64,000 nucleotides of DNA from Jiangella sp. DSM 45060. Its GTDB lineage: Bacteria > Actinomycetota > Actinomycetes > Jiangellales > Jiangellaceae. Under the pieces are notes generated by a model. The model ran no database searches and had not been told where the DNA came from. It saw only the letters and a program-made list of their open reading frames with translations. A program made the translations under genes and the position numbers. Position 1 is the stretch's first letter. The number at the start of each line of letters is the position of its first letter. Positions 50,724 through 60,113 of this stretch are shown one piece after another. The DNA lies in assembly GCF_900105175.1 (NCBI RefSeq), contig NZ_LT629771.1, positions 3,729,501 through 3,793,500 of the forward strand, in the 5' to 3' direction.

Positions 50724-51698
50724 GTGTCCCGTCGAGGGTGGATGCTCTTCGTCGCGCTGGGGATCATCTGGGGTATCCCCTACATGCTCATCAAGGTCGC
50801 CGTCGACGAACTGTCGCCGGCCTCGATCGTGCTGGCGCGGACGGCGATCGGCGCGGCGCTGCTGCTGCCGCTGGCGGCACGGCGCGGGTACCTGCGTCCG
50901 CTGCTCCCCCACTGGCCGATGCTGCTGGCGTTCACGCTGATCGAGATCTGTATCCCCTGGTATCTGCTCGGGTATGCCGAGCAGGAGCTGTCCAGCTCGC
51001 TGACCGGCCTGCTGGTCGCCGCGGTGCCGTTGGTCGGCGCCGTGCTGGTGTGGGCGATGGGGACGGAGCGGCCGGGTAGGCGGCGGCTGGCCGGCCTGCT
51101 GGTGGGCTTCGCCGGCGTCGCGGCCCTCGTCGGCTTCGACGTCGAGGCGAGCAGCCCGGCTCCGGTCCTGGCGGTCGCCGGGACCGCGGTCTGTTACGCC
51201 GTCGGGCCGATCATCCTGGCGCGCTGGCTGTCGCAGCTGCCCGGCCTCGGCGTGATGGCGGCCTCCCTGACAGCGTCGGCGGTGCTGTACCTGCCGCTCG
51301 GGCTGGCGCAGTGGCCGGGCGAGTCGCTGTCGGGCGAGGTCTGGCTCAGTGTCACCGGCCTCGGCGTCGTGTGCACGGTGGCGGCGTTCCTGGTGTTCTT
51401 CGCGCTGGTCGCCGAGGTCGGGCCGAGCCGGGCGACGGTCATCACGTACGTGAACCCGGCGGTGGCGCTGCTGCTCGGCGTGGCGGTGCTGGACGAGCGG
51501 ATCACGGTGTTCACGGGGGTCGGGTTCGGGCTGATCCTGATCGGCTCGGTGCTGGCGACGTCGAAGGACAAGGAGCCGGAACCGGCGGTCGTGCCCGCGG
51601 CGCCGGCGACGGATCGGGCGACGGGCGACGGGGCGCGGTCCCGGGAGGCGCTCGACGTGACGTGCGACGACATCGCGCGGCCGGTCCCGGAGCCCTGA
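50724..51698 (+). CDS. EamA-type DMT superfamily exporter
   Basis: The 324-residue membrane protein has ten membrane helices in two EamA repeats (residues about 5-130 and 145-285). Landmarks are WGIPYMLIKVAVDELSPASIVLART and the second-repeat VITYVNPAVALLLGVAVLDE, which is the conserved end of the EamA domain. Substrates of such exporters are amino acids, nucleosides or toxic metabolites; none can be chosen here. GTG 50724 is preferred over ATG 50706 because GAGGAGG lies five bases upstream. The cytoplasmic tail is polar. Confidence 0.88.
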   Translation: MSRRGWMLFVALGIIWGIPYMLIKVAVDELSPASIVLARTAIGAALLLPLAARRGYLRPLLPHWPMLLAFTLIEICIPWYLLGYAEQELSSSLTGLLVAAVPLVGAVLVWAMGTERPGRRRLAGLLVGFAGVAALVGFDVEASSPAPVLAVAGTAVCYAVGPIILARWLSQLPGLGVMAASLTASAVLYLPLGLAQWPGESLSGEVWLSVTGLGVVCTVAAFLVFFALVAEVGPSRATVITYVNPAVALLLGVAVLDERITVFTGVGFGLILIGSVLATSKDKEPEPAVVPAAPATDRATGDGARSREALDVTCDDIARPVPEP

Positions 51699-51884
51699 GC
51701 CTGAGCTGACCTTCGCTTCGGGGCACGAACCACGCCGCGCCGGCCGTTGCATCGATCAGGTCTGGTGCTGGTGGAGGGCGCTGATCGGCTGACGGTTCGG
51801 GCAGCGGATCGGTGGCGGTGACGGCGGGGCTCGCTGCGGGTAGGCGGTCGCCGGGGCGGCGGTCCTTGGGTGCTGGGCGCTGGC

Positions 51885-52125
51885 CCGATGGTGCGGCCGG
51901 CGGCAAGGGGTGCCGTGGGCGCGGGGGCGGCGGTGCGGCGGCCCCCGGCGATGCGGTGGGCGGCCCGACGGTACGGCCGGCGCCCCCGGCGATGCGGTGG
52001 GTGGCCCGACGGTGCGGCTGGCGGCAAGGGGTGCCGTGGGCGCGAGGGCGACGGCGGCCCGACGGTGCGGTGGGCAGCCCAACGGTGCGGCTGGCGGCAA
52101 GGGTGCCGTGCGTGAGGGCGGCGTT
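51885..52125. repeat. Degenerate G/C-rich repeats
   Basis: Blocks such as GGCGGCAAGGGGTGCCGTGG occur near 51900, 52020 and (shortened) 52090; CGGCGATGCGGTGGGCGGCC occurs near 51950 and again with one change near 51990. The spacer 51699-52231 has no convincing gene. Confidence 0.7.
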
Positions 52126-52231
52126 TGCGGTGGGTGGGACGATCTAGGCGCGTGGGCGGCCGTGAGGCGGGTGTAGGCCAGGCGGAGCGGCGCAGTCGGC
52201 GAGGGTCGGACAGGGGCCGGGACGCGACGGT

Positions 52232-52435
52232 TCAGCGGCCCTGGTCGGTGGTGGCGAGGCCGGACTCGCCGTCGCGGGTTTTCATGAGGGCGAGGCGTTC
52301 GTCGAGCCAGTGGTCGATGGATTCGGCCGCGCGCAGGATGTCCGCAGGGTCGTCGCTGTGGTCGCGTTCGTCGACGAGGGTGCGAAGGGCGTCGTCGACG
52401 CGGCGAAGTTGGGTGGTGAGGGGGCGAGTCGACAT
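52232..52435 (-). CDS. 67-residue helical hypothetical protein
   Basis: The short frame reads STRPLTTQLRRVDDALRTLVDER, DDPADILRAAESIDHWLDERLAL, then a polar tail. Charged, heptad-like helices suggest a small helical hairpin. I do not recognise a family. ATG 52435 has GGAGGTG six bases upstream; a longer start three codons upstream would overlap this site. It lies downstream of the ctaCDF operon, beyond its terminator. Confidence 0.6.
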   Translation of the reverse strand: MSTRPLTTQLRRVDDALRTLVDERDHSDDPADILRAAESIDHWLDERLALMKTRDGESGLATTDQGR

Positions 52436-52553
52436 CACGACCACCTCCGAGAGGATGTCGGGCGAGCCTCCACCTTCAGGTCTACACCACCAGCGGCCTC
52501 CCGTCGAAGCCGTCTGCGGGGCGAGCTGGCAGAAACCACCCGCGAAACGCAGC

Positions 52554-52588
52554 GCCGCCCGCGAAGTCCACAGGGACTCGCGGGCGGC
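52554..52588 (-). terminator. Terminator of the ctaCDF operon
   Basis: GCCGCCCGCGA (52554-52564) pairs with TCGCGGGCGGC (52578-52588), with a further inner GTCC/GGAC pair past one bulged A. It lies 16 bases beyond the ctaF stop on the minus strand and is followed there by a TTT. Confidence 0.75.
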
Positions 52589-52603
52589 GCCGGAGAGCAG
52601 CCC

Positions 52604-52996
52604 TCAGTGGGCGAATTCGCCCCGGTAGTACTCGAACACCCAGCCGATGGCGGCCATGGCGGACAGCGCGACGCCGATGATGAAGATGAACCAGGCGAAC
52701 ACCAGCCCGAGGAACACCATCGAGACGGCGCCGGCCGCAGCCAGCGGCCACCACGAGTGTGGGCTGTAGAAGCCGTACTCGCCGGCCAGCTCCTCGACCT
52801 CGCCGTCGCGGTCCTCGGGACGGGGCGCGATGCGCCGCGACAGCAGCAGGAAGTAGAACGCCACCATGGCGCCGAGGCCGAACGTGAGGACGAGCGCCGT
52901 GGTGCCGGTCGGGTCCTTGGACATGAACCAGTAGATCGGGGTGACCACCGCGAAGAAGACCGTCACGATGGCGAAGATCAGGCCTTCGATCTTCAC
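52604..52996 (-). CDS. ctaF: Cytochrome c oxidase subunit IV (actinobacterial type)
   Basis: The 130-residue subunit has four membrane helices: [61 protein letters not shown] and [16 protein letters not shown]. The conserved [14 protein letters not shown] sits between helices 2 and 3, as in actinobacterial CtaF. It stabilises the aa3 oxidase. GTG 52996 overlaps the ctaD stop as GTGA. Confidence 0.92.
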   Translation of the reverse strand: MKIEGLIFAIVTVFFAVVTPIYWFMSKDPTGTTALVLTFGLGAMVAFYFLLLSRRIAPRPEDRDGEVEELAGEYGFYSPHSWWPLAAAGAVSMVFLGLVFAWFIFIIGVALSAMAAIGWVFEYYRGEFAH

Positions 52997-54714
52997 TTGG
53001 TGTCCTCCTCGACGTCAGGCGGGCCGAGTACCTCGGTGAGTGGTCCGGCATGCACGGGTTTCTTCTCGGCCAAGCCGGCGACCTCGGGGTACTTGAGGTC
53101 GAACGCCGGCCGCTCACTGCGCACCCGCGGCAGCGAGGTGAAGTTGTGCCGCGGCGGCGGGCACGACGTCGCCCACTCCAGCGAGTTGCCGAATCCCCAC
53201 GGGTCGTCGACCTCGACCTTCGGGGCCAGGCGGGTCTGCCAGACGTTCCACAGGAACGGCAGTGTGGACGCGGCGAGAACGAACGCGAACACCGACGAGA
53301 ACTGGTTGAGGAAGGTGAAACCGTCTTCGGGCGCGTAGTCGGAGTAACGACGCGGGAAGCCCTCGACACCCAGCCAGTGCTGCACCATGAACGTGCCGTG
53401 GAAGCCGATGAACAACAGCCAGAAATGGATCTTGCCGAGGCGTTCGTTCAGCATGCGGCCGGTGAACTTGGGCCACCAGAAATAGAACCCGGAGAACATC
53501 GCGAACACGACGGTGCCGAACACCACGTAATGGAAGTGCGCCACCACGAAATAGGTGTCGGACACGTGGAAGTCGAGCGGCGGCGACGCCAGGATGACAC
53601 CGGTCAGGCCACCGAACAGGAACGTCACGAGGAACCCGAGCGCGAACAGCATGGGTGTCTCGAACGTGATGGACCCACGCCACATGGTGCCGATCCAGGC
53701 GAAGAACTTCAGCCCCGTCGGGATGGCGATGAGCATGGTCATCGCCGCGAAGAAGGGTAGGTTGACCGCCCCCGTGACGTACATGTGGTGCGCCCACACC
53801 GCGATGGACAGACCGGCGATGGACAGGGTGGCGAACACCAGGCCCTTGTAACCGAACAAGGGTTTTCGACTGAAGACCGGTATGACTTCGGTGATGATGC
53901 CGAAGAACGGCAACGCGATGATGTAGACCTCGGGATGGCCGAAGAACCAGAACAGGTGTTGCCAGAGGACCGCGCCACCGGCGGTGGGATCGTAGACGTG
54001 CGTGCCGAGGATGCGGTCGGCCAGCATCCCGAACAGCGCGGCCGCGAGCAGCGGGAAGGCGATCAGCACCAGGATGCTGGTGATGAGGATGTTCCAGGTG
54101 AAGATCGGCATCCGGAACATCGTCATGCCGGGCGCGCGCATGCACACGATGGTGGTGATGAAGTTGACGGCGCCGAAGATGGTGCCGAAACCGCTCATCG
54201 CCAGACCCGCGACCCAGAGGTCACCACCGACGTTCGGGCTGTAGACGGTGTTGTGCAACGGCGCGTAGGCGAACCAGCCGAAGTCGGCCGCACCGCCAGG
54301 CGTGATGAAGCCGGCGCAGACGATCAGCCCGCCGAACACGAACAGGTAGAAGCTGAACATGTTCAGCCGCGGGAACGCGACGTCGGGTGCGCCGATCTGC
54401 AACGGCACGATGATGTTGCCGAACCCGATGAACAGCGGCGTCGCGAACAGCAGCAGCATGATCGTGCCGTGCATGGTGAACAGCTGGTTGTACAGCTCGT
54501 CGCTGACCACCTGACGGCCGGGCGAGTACAGCTCGGCCCGGATGAGCAGCGCCAGCACGCCGCCGAACAGGAAGAACCCGAACGACGCGATCAGGTACAT
54601 GTACCCGATGATCTTGTGGTCGGTGGACGTGATCCACCGGACCACCACGTTGCCCTTGCGCTTCGGCCGGGCGACGGCGCCCGCGGCGGCGGTGCGCTCG
54701 AGATAGGTCGTCAC
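52993..54714 (-). CDS. ctaD: Cytochrome c oxidase subunit I
   Basis: The 573-residue catalytic subunit carries haem a, haem a3 and CuB. Twelve membrane helices are visible. Landmarks: the haem a His in [11 protein letters not shown], the cross-linked His-Tyr in [13 protein letters not shown], the CuB pair HH in WAHHMYVTG, and haem a3/a ligands in [11 protein letters not shown]. It reduces oxygen to water and pumps protons. GTG 54714 overlaps ctaC (GTGA). The C-terminal tail ([17 protein letters not shown]) is polar. Confidence 0.97.
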   Translation of the reverse strand: MTTYLERTAAAGAVARPKRKGNVVVRWITSTDHKIIGYMYLIASFGFFLFGGVLALLIRAELYSPGRQVVSDELYNQLFTMHGTIMLLLFATPLFIGFGNIIVPLQIGAPDVAFPRLNMFSFYLFVFGGLIVCAGFITPGGAADFGWFAYAPLHNTVYSPNVGGDLWVAGLAMSGFGTIFGAVNFITTIVCMRAPGMTMFRMPIFTWNILITSILVLIAFPLLAAALFGMLADRILGTHVYDPTAGGAVLWQHLFWFFGHPEVYIIALPFFGIITEVIPVFSRKPLFGYKGLVFATLSIAGLSIAVWAHHMYVTGAVNLPFFAAMTMLIAIPTGLKFFAWIGTMWRGSITFETPMLFALGFLVTFLFGGLTGVILASPPLDFHVSDTYFVVAHFHYVVFGTVVFAMFSGFYFWWPKFTGRMLNERLGKIHFWLLFIGFHGTFMVQHWLGVEGFPRRYSDYAPEDGFTFLNQFSSVFAFVLAASTLPFLWNVWQTRLAPKVEVDDPWGFGNSLEWATSCPPPRHNFTSLPRVRSERPAFDLKYPEVAGLAEKKPVHAGPLTEVLGPPDVEEDTK

Positions 54715-55574
54715 TCGTGGTCACCGCCCGTGGGGCCGGTGTTCTCGTCGTCCAGCACCTTGTCGTCGAAGGCGCCGCGGATGGGCGGCTCGATGATGCC
54801 CTCCTGGCCGGTCTCGCGCAGCTGCTCGATGTGGTCCTGGTACTCCTGCTCGGAGACGACCTCGACGTTGAACAGCATGGATTGGTGGTAAGCGCCGCAG
54901 AGCTCGGCGCAGCGGCCCGCGTAGGAGCCCTCGCGGTCGGGCGTCACCTGGAACGCGTTCGGGTGGCCGGGGACGACGTCCATCTTCATGTAGAACGCCG
55001 GGACCCAGAACGAGTGGATGACGTCGGGCGACTCGAGGTCGAAGCGGACGGTCTGGTTGACCGGCAGGTACAGCGTGGGCCGGTCGTTGATGGTGCCGAC
55101 GTCGTGGACGTCTTCGTCCATGTAGTTGAACGTCCAGGACCACTGCTGGCCGATGACGTTGACGACGAGGTCGGGCTCCTGCGACGTGTCGGTGAGCTGA
55201 TCCTGGTGGTCGGCCGTGTAGTAGAAGAGCGGGACCAGCACGAACAGCGGCGCGACCGTGTAGAGGAACTCGATCGGGATGTTGAACCGTGTCTGCTTCG
55301 GCAGTTCGTCGCCGCGGCGGCGGTAGGCGATGACCGCCCAGATGATCAGGCCCCAGACCAGGGCGCCGACCGCGAACGCGGCGATCCAGGCGCCGATCCA
55401 CAGGTCGCCGATCAGCGGCGTCTCCTTGGTGGCGCCCTCGGGGAGCGCCAGCCGCGACCACTCGTCGCGCTGCTGTGCCGAGCAACCACCCAGCACGAGG
55501 ATCGTGCCGAGGAGGAGAACGGCGGCGGTCGCAGCCCGGCGACGCGCCGGTCGGACCCTGCCAGACTGACTCAC
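54711..55574 (-). CDS. ctaC: Cytochrome c oxidase subunit II, lipoprotein
   Basis: The 287-residue subunit brings electrons to CtaD through the dinuclear CuA centre. CuA ligands are His187 (DVIHSFWVP), Cys222, Glu224, Cys226 and His230 in [13 protein letters not shown], with Met233. A lipobox LGGC (Cys31) follows a long positive N-terminus, so the protein should be lipidated. Two membrane helices follow (about 58-83 and 100-120). GTG 55574 follows GAAGGGCG. It heads the ctaCDF operon and is divergent from the cysteine desulfurase. Confidence 0.95.
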   Translation of the reverse strand: MSQSGRVRPARRRAATAAVLLLGTILVLGGCSAQQRDEWSRLALPEGATKETPLIGDLWIGAWIAAFAVGALVWGLIIWAVIAYRRRGDELPKQTRFNIPIEFLYTVAPLFVLVPLFYYTADHQDQLTDTSQEPDLVVNVIGQQWSWTFNYMDEDVHDVGTINDRPTLYLPVNQTVRFDLESPDVIHSFWVPAFYMKMDVVPGHPNAFQVTPDREGSYAGRCAELCGAYHQSMLFNVEVVSEQEYQDHIEQLRETGQEGIIEPPIRGAFDDKVLDDENTGPTGGDHE

Positions 55575-55705
55575 GAGGCGCCCTTCTCTTTCGACCCGCT
55601 CGCCAGGGCGGGCGGATTGGCAACCGGCACCGTGGCGAGAGCAAACTTCACCTGTCGCGCCCAACCCTAGCGGTAGCCCTTCGCCGTCTTTCCAGGAGGT
55701 ACACG

Positions 55706-56890
55706 ATGACCACGCGCGGCGTGTCGGAGCGCTCCGACGCCGCTCCGGCGGGGTACTTCGACGCGGCCTCGACGGAGCCGCTGCATCCCGCGGCCCGCGA
55801 GGTCCTGCTGGCCGCCGCCGAGGAGGGCTGGGCCGATCCGGCCCGCCTGTACGGCGCGGCCCGTCGCTCCCGGCTGCTGCTGGACAACGCCCGCGAGATC
55901 GTCGCCGCGGTGGTCGGCGCGCGGCCGGACGAGGTGACGTTCACGGCCAGCGGGACGCAGGCGGTGCAGCTGGGGGTGCTGGGCACGACGCTGGCCCGAC
56001 GGCGTCAGGGTGACGGCCCGCGCGTGGTCGCGGTGTCCGCCGTCGAGCACTCCGCCGTGCTGCAGTCGGCCGCCCACCTGGCCAGGCACGAGGGCACCAC
56101 GACGACGGAGGTGGGCGTCGACCACGACGGCCTGGTCGACGCCGCCGCGTTCGCCGGCGCCGTCGGCGACGACACTGCGCTGGCCTGCCTGCAGGCCGCC
56201 AACCACGAGGTCGGCACCGTCCAGCCGGTCGACGAGGTGGGCGGGCACTGCGCCGAGCGCGGCGTCCCGCTGCTGGTCGACGCCGCGCAGGCAGTGGGCC
56301 GGGTGGCGCTTCCGCGGCGCTGGTCGGTGCTGACGGCCAGCGCGCACAAGTGGGGCGGGCCGGCAGGTGTCGGCGTCCTCGCGGTGCGCCGGAACGTCCG
56401 CTGGCGCTCGCCGCTGCCCGACGACGAGCGCGGCGGCGGCCGGGCGCCGGGGTTCGAGAACGTGCCCGGCGCGCTGGCGGCCGCGGCGGCGCTGCGGGCC
56501 CGCTGGGAGGAGGCCGAGGCCGTCGCGGCCCGGCAGAACGAGCTGGTCGAGCACCTGCGGGCGCGCATCCCGCAGCTGCTGGCCGACGTCGAGGTGGTCG
56601 GCCACCCGACGCTGCGGCTGCCGCACCTGGTGACCTTCTCGTGCCTCTACCTCGACGGCGAAGCGCTGGTCAGCGAACTGGATCGGGCCGGGTTCGCGAT
56701 CTCCAGCGGGTCGTCGTGCACGTCCAGCACGCTGCGGCCGAGCCACGTGCTGGCGGCGATGGGCGCGCTGACGCACGGCAACGTGCGGGTCTCGCTCACC
56801 CGCGACGCCACTCGCCCCGACGTCGACCGCTTCCTCGCGGCGGTGGTGGACGTGGTCACCCGGCTGCGGTCCGGACTGGAGGCACTGTGA
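55706..56890 (+). CDS. Cysteine desulfurase (IscS/NifS-like)
   Basis: The 394-residue PLP enzyme takes sulfur from cysteine. The PLP lysine is Lys215 in SAHKWGGPAG; His115, Asp192 and Gln195 hold the cofactor, and the persulfide cysteine is Cys338 in SSGSSCTSSTLRPSH. That loop is of the IscS/NifS type. Sulfur can go to TusA, coded in the next frame with GTGA overlap, and to Fe-S cluster assembly. ATG 55706 follows AGGAGGTACACG. It may serve thiolation rather than clusters, as the SUF system usually does the latter in actinomycetes. Confidence 0.93.
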   Translation: MTTRGVSERSDAAPAGYFDAASTEPLHPAAREVLLAAAEEGWADPARLYGAARRSRLLLDNAREIVAAVVGARPDEVTFTASGTQAVQLGVLGTTLARRRQGDGPRVVAVSAVEHSAVLQSAAHLARHEGTTTTEVGVDHDGLVDAAAFAGAVGDDTALACLQAANHEVGTVQPVDEVGGHCAERGVPLLVDAAQAVGRVALPRRWSVLTASAHKWGGPAGVGVLAVRRNVRWRSPLPDDERGGGRAPGFENVPGALAAAAALRARWEEAEAVAARQNELVEHLRARIPQLLADVEVVGHPTLRLPHLVTFSCLYLDGEALVSELDRAGFAISSGSSCTSSTLRPSHVLAAMGALTHGNVRVSLTRDATRPDVDRFLAAVVDVVTRLRSGLEAL

Positions 56891-57108
56891 CGGACGCGAC
56901 ACTGGTTCTCGACTGCCGGGGCCTGCGCTGCCCGCTGCCGATCATCGAACTGGCCCGGCGCATCGGCGACGTGGAGGTGGGCCGGACGGTGACGGTGCTG
57001 GCCGACGACCCCGCGGCGGCCTCGGACGTGCCGGCGTGGTGCCGCATGCGGTCACACGAGTACGTGGGCGCCGACGGCGACGCCTACACCGTCCGCCGCC
57101 TGCGCTGA
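56887..57108 (+). CDS. TusA-like sulfur carrier protein
   Basis: The 73-residue protein has the TusA signature DCRGLRCPLPI with the acceptor Cys15 in CPLP, and strands ATLVLDC, TVTVLADDP and HEYVGADGDAYTVRR. It should accept persulfide sulfur from the desulfurase whose stop overlaps its GTG start. The fourth element resembles the TusA family, with the extra C-terminal VGADGDAYTVRRLR. Target of its sulfur is unknown. Confidence 0.9.
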   Translation: MTDATLVLDCRGLRCPLPIIELARRIGDVEVGRTVTVLADDPAAASDVPAWCRMRSHEYVGADGDAYTVRRLR

Positions 57109-57117
57109 CGCATGCTA

Positions 57118-57149
57118 AAGCCCCCGCCGTGGCGTGACGGCGGGGGCTT
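57118..57149. terminator. Perfect 13-bp bidirectional terminator
   Basis: AAGCCCCCGCCGT (57118-57130) pairs perfectly with ACGGCGGGGGCTT (57137-57149) around a six-base loop. It separates the TusA-like gene from convergent erpA and works for both. Confidence 0.85.
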
Positions 57150-57158
57150 CGGCGTGGG

Positions 57159-57506
57159 TCAGTGGAAGGAGTCGCCGCAGGCGCAGGAGCCGCCCGCGTT
57201 GGGGTTGTCGATGGTGAACCCCTGCTTCTCGATGCTGTCGACGAAGTCGATGGTGGCGCCGCCGAGGTACGGGGCGCTCATGCGGTCGACCACGACGTTG
57301 ACGCCGCTGAAGTCCTTGACGACGTCGCCGTCGAGCGACCGCTCGTCGAAGAACAGCTGGTAGCGCAGGCCCGAACAGCCACCCGGCTGAACGGCGATGC
57401 GCAGCGCCAGGTCGTCGCGGCCCTCCTGGTCGAGCAGCGCCTTCACCTTGGAGGCCGCGCCGTCGGTCAGCACGACACCGTCGGTGACCTGATCCTGAAC
57501 CGTCAT
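57159..57506 (-). CDS. erpA: Iron-sulfur cluster insertion protein ErpA
   Basis: The 115-residue A-type carrier has the three cluster cysteines: Cys44 in GGCSG and Cys108/Cys110 in SCACGDSFH. It delivers Fe-S clusters to apoenzymes; likely clients nearby are the Rieske protein QcrA and NadA. It starts with ATG 57506 and is transcribed alone, convergent with the TusA-like gene. Confidence 0.95.
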   Translation of the reverse strand: MTVQDQVTDGVVLTDGAASKVKALLDQEGRDDLALRIAVQPGGCSGLRYQLFFDERSLDGDVVKDFSGVNVVVDRMSAPYLGGATIDFVDSIEKQGFTIDNPNAGGSCACGDSFH

Positions 57507-57574
57507 CTCGTTCTCCTGCTCCGAGGTCGACTACGTCTCCACGCTACAACGCGACCCGGCAGAAACCCATTCCT

Positions 57575-58696
57575 TCACCGGCTCCAGGTCCGCGCGACCC
57601 GTTCGGCGACGGCGGCCAGGCTCTCCCGCGGCCGGCCGAACGACGCGTCGGCGCCGACGATGTCGACCATCGCGTACGCGGCCTCGATGCCGTTGGCGCG
57701 CAGCTCACGGTTGCCGACCTGCACGGCGCCGGCGAACGCGAGGCACGGACGCAGCGCCGGCCCGGCCAGCGCGGCCAGCCCGGACACGACCTTGCCGCTC
57801 ATCGACTGCCAGTCCAGCTTCCCCTCCCCCGTGATGACGAGGTCGACGCCGGCGACCAGGTCGGGCAGCCCGACGGCGTGCGCGACGGTGTCGAAGCCGG
57901 GCTCGCGGACGCCGCCGAGCAGCAGCAGCCCGTACCCCAGCCCACCCGCCGCGCCCGCGCCCCGGTGGTCGGCGACCCGCCGGTCGGCGAGCTCGGCGAA
58001 CGTCGTCAGGGCGCCGTCGGCGGCCAGCCGGTCGGCGTCGGAGACGAGCCCCTTCTGCGGCCCGAACACGTTGGTGGCGCCGCGCAGCCCCAGCAGCGGG
58101 TTGTCGACGTCGGACGCGGCGACCAGCTCGACGCCGTCCAGCCGGGCCTTCGCCGGCGCGAGGTCCAGCGTCGTCAGCCCGGCCAGGGCCTCCGGCCCGG
58201 CCCGCAACGCCTCGGACGGCGTCGCCACCGCGCCCAGCGCCGCGAGCAGGCCGGCGCCGCCGTCGTTCGTCCCCGACCCGCCCAGGCCGACGACGACCCG
58301 CCGGGCCCCCGCGTCGACGGCGTGCGCGATCAGCTCGCCGACGCCGTACGTGGACGCCCGCGCCGCGACGCCCGGGACCGGCGTGCGGCCGTCGTCGCCC
58401 AGCGGCAGCAGCGCCAGCCCGCAGGCCTGCGCCGACTCGATGTACGCGACGTCGCCGGCCAGCAGGAACGTCGCCGGGACCGGCTCGCCGAGCGGCCCGC
58501 TGACGGTGGCGGCCAGCAGCTCGCCGCCCAGGCTGGAGTGCAGGACGTCGACGAAGCCGGGCCCGCCGTCGGCCATCGGGATCGTGACCACGTCGTCGCC
58601 GGGCGCGTGGCGCCGCCAGCCCTCGGCGATGGCGTCGGCGGCCTCGACGGCGGTGAGCGTGCCAGCGAACTTGTCCGGTGCAACCAGGATCCGCAT
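57575..58696 (-). CDS. Glycerate kinase (GarK/GlxK type)
   Basis: The 373-residue enzyme phosphorylates glycerate with ATP. It begins ILVAPDKFAGTLTAVEAADAIAEG, has IPMADGGPGFVDVL, VGLGGSGTNDGGAGLLAALG and LVITGEGKLDWQSMSGKV, all typical of type-II glycerate kinases. ATG 58696 opens with the family start (MRILVAPDKF); a longer frame has no support. It feeds glyoxylate or sugar-acid catabolism. It is divergent from nagA. Confidence 0.94.
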   Translation of the reverse strand: MRILVAPDKFAGTLTAVEAADAIAEGWRRHAPGDDVVTIPMADGGPGFVDVLHSSLGGELLAATVSGPLGEPVPATFLLAGDVAYIESAQACGLALLPLGDDGRTPVPGVAARASTYGVGELIAHAVDAGARRVVVGLGGSGTNDGGAGLLAALGAVATPSEALRAGPEALAGLTTLDLAPAKARLDGVELVAASDVDNPLLGLRGATNVFGPQKGLVSDADRLAADGALTTFAELADRRVADHRGAGAAGGLGYGLLLLGGVREPGFDTVAHAVGLPDLVAGVDLVITGEGKLDWQSMSGKVVSGLAALAGPALRPCLAFAGAVQVGNRELRANGIEAAYAMVDIVGADASFGRPRESLAAVAERVARTWSR

Positions 58697-58887
58697 GACC
58701 CAGAAGCATGCCGCATCGGGCATCCGGCCCGCCGGACCGGATCCACCGGGTCCCGCTGGTTAGGCGGGCGACTATGTCGGGTATCGTCCGGGCAAGTGAC
58801 GTGACCAGCCCCTACGGGAAGCGGGGCCGCGCTGGTGGAGTCTGGGGCAGACAACGAGGTCGTCGCCGGGCGGCGCGGAGGTGCGCC

Positions 58888-60081
58888 GTGACGGCCCCGG
58901 CCGGAGGCGAGTCCTGGCCGGGCGATCTGCCCGAACGCGAGCAGCCCGCACCGCGGCCGAAGAAGCCGGTGCGCACCGCGCTGACCGGCGGCACCCTCCT
59001 GTGGTCCGACGGCCGGCTGGCGCCGGGCACGGTGGTGTTCGGCAACGGCGTCGTCCAGACCATCGCGGCCGGCGAGGTCCCCGCCGGCACCGAGCCCACC
59101 GACGCGGTCCGCGTCGACATCGTCCACGACGTCACCGGCCACGTCATCGCGCCGGGCTTCGTCGACACCCACGTCCACGGCGGCCCGGGCGCGAGCTTCA
59201 TGACCGCCGACGCCGCGTCCGGCACCCGCATCTCACGCTGGCTGGCCGCCGGCGGCGTCACCGCGTGCCTGGCCACCACGACCAGCGCCGAGACCACCCG
59301 GCTGCACCAGACGCTGGCCGGGCTGGCGGCGCTGCGCGGCCGGCTGGCCGGCGGGCTGGGCATCGAGCTGCTCGGCATCCACGCCGAGGGACCGTTCCTC
59401 TCCGACGCGCGCCGCGGCGCGCACCAGCGCGAGCACCTGCGGCTGCCGTCGCCGGAGGCGGTCGACGCGCTGCTGGAGGCCGGTGACGGCGCCGTCCAGG
59501 TGGTGACGCTGGCGCCCGAGCTGCCCGACGGCATGGACACCGTCGCCCGGCTGGCCGACGCCGGCGTGCACCCGTCGCTGGGCCACTCCGCCGCCTCGTT
59601 CCAGCAGGCCAAGGCCGCCATCGGGCGCGGGCTGGACCGCGCCGCCCATCTGTACAACGCGCTGCCGCCCATCCACCACCGCGCGCCCGGCCCGGTTCCG
59701 GCGCTGCTCACCGACCCGCGGGTGCGGTGCGAGCTGATCGGCGACGGCGTCCACGTCGCGCCGGAGATGCTCCGGTTCGCCCTCGACGTCGCCGGCTGGG
59801 AGCGGCTCATGCTGGTCAGCGACGGGTGCGAGAGCGAGGGCAGCGTCCCCCGGCTCGGCGACGCCGTGCGCACGATCGTCCGCGACGGCGGCATCTCCCT
59901 CTCCGACGCGCTGCGGATGGCATCGGCCGTCCCCGCGGACTCGCTCGGGCTGGCCGACCGCGGCCGGCTGACCCCCGGCCGGGTCGCCGACATCGTCGTG
60001 CTGGACGCCGACCTGCGGGTCCGCACCACCTACGTCCGCGGCGAGATCATCTTCGACCGCGAGGAGATGGGCCCGGCGTAG
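58888..60081 (+). CDS. nagA: N-acetylglucosamine-6-phosphate deacetylase
   Basis: The 397-residue amidohydrolase removes the acetyl group from GlcNAc-6-phosphate. His95 and His97 in DTHVHGG, GIHAEGPFL, GHSAAS, HLYNAL and VSDG are the metal and substrate residues. It opens with a polar 25-residue tail, longer than usual. GTG 58888 follows GGAGGTG. Together with the glucokinase at 27.6 kb, it could support amino-sugar use, but the two are not linked. Confidence 0.93.
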   Translation: MTAPAGGESWPGDLPEREQPAPRPKKPVRTALTGGTLLWSDGRLAPGTVVFGNGVVQTIAAGEVPAGTEPTDAVRVDIVHDVTGHVIAPGFVDTHVHGGPGASFMTADAASGTRISRWLAAGGVTACLATTTSAETTRLHQTLAGLAALRGRLAGGLGIELLGIHAEGPFLSDARRGAHQREHLRLPSPEAVDALLEAGDGAVQVVTLAPELPDGMDTVARLADAGVHPSLGHSAASFQQAKAAIGRGLDRAAHLYNALPPIHHRAPGPVPALLTDPRVRCELIGDGVHVAPEMLRFALDVAGWERLMLVSDGCESEGSVPRLGDAVRTIVRDGGISLSDALRMASAVPADSLGLADRGRLTPGRVADIVVLDADLRVRTTYVRGEIIFDREEMGPA

Positions 60082-60113
60082 CGCTGCGGCGCCGGACCTG
60101 GTGGTGTGGGGTC

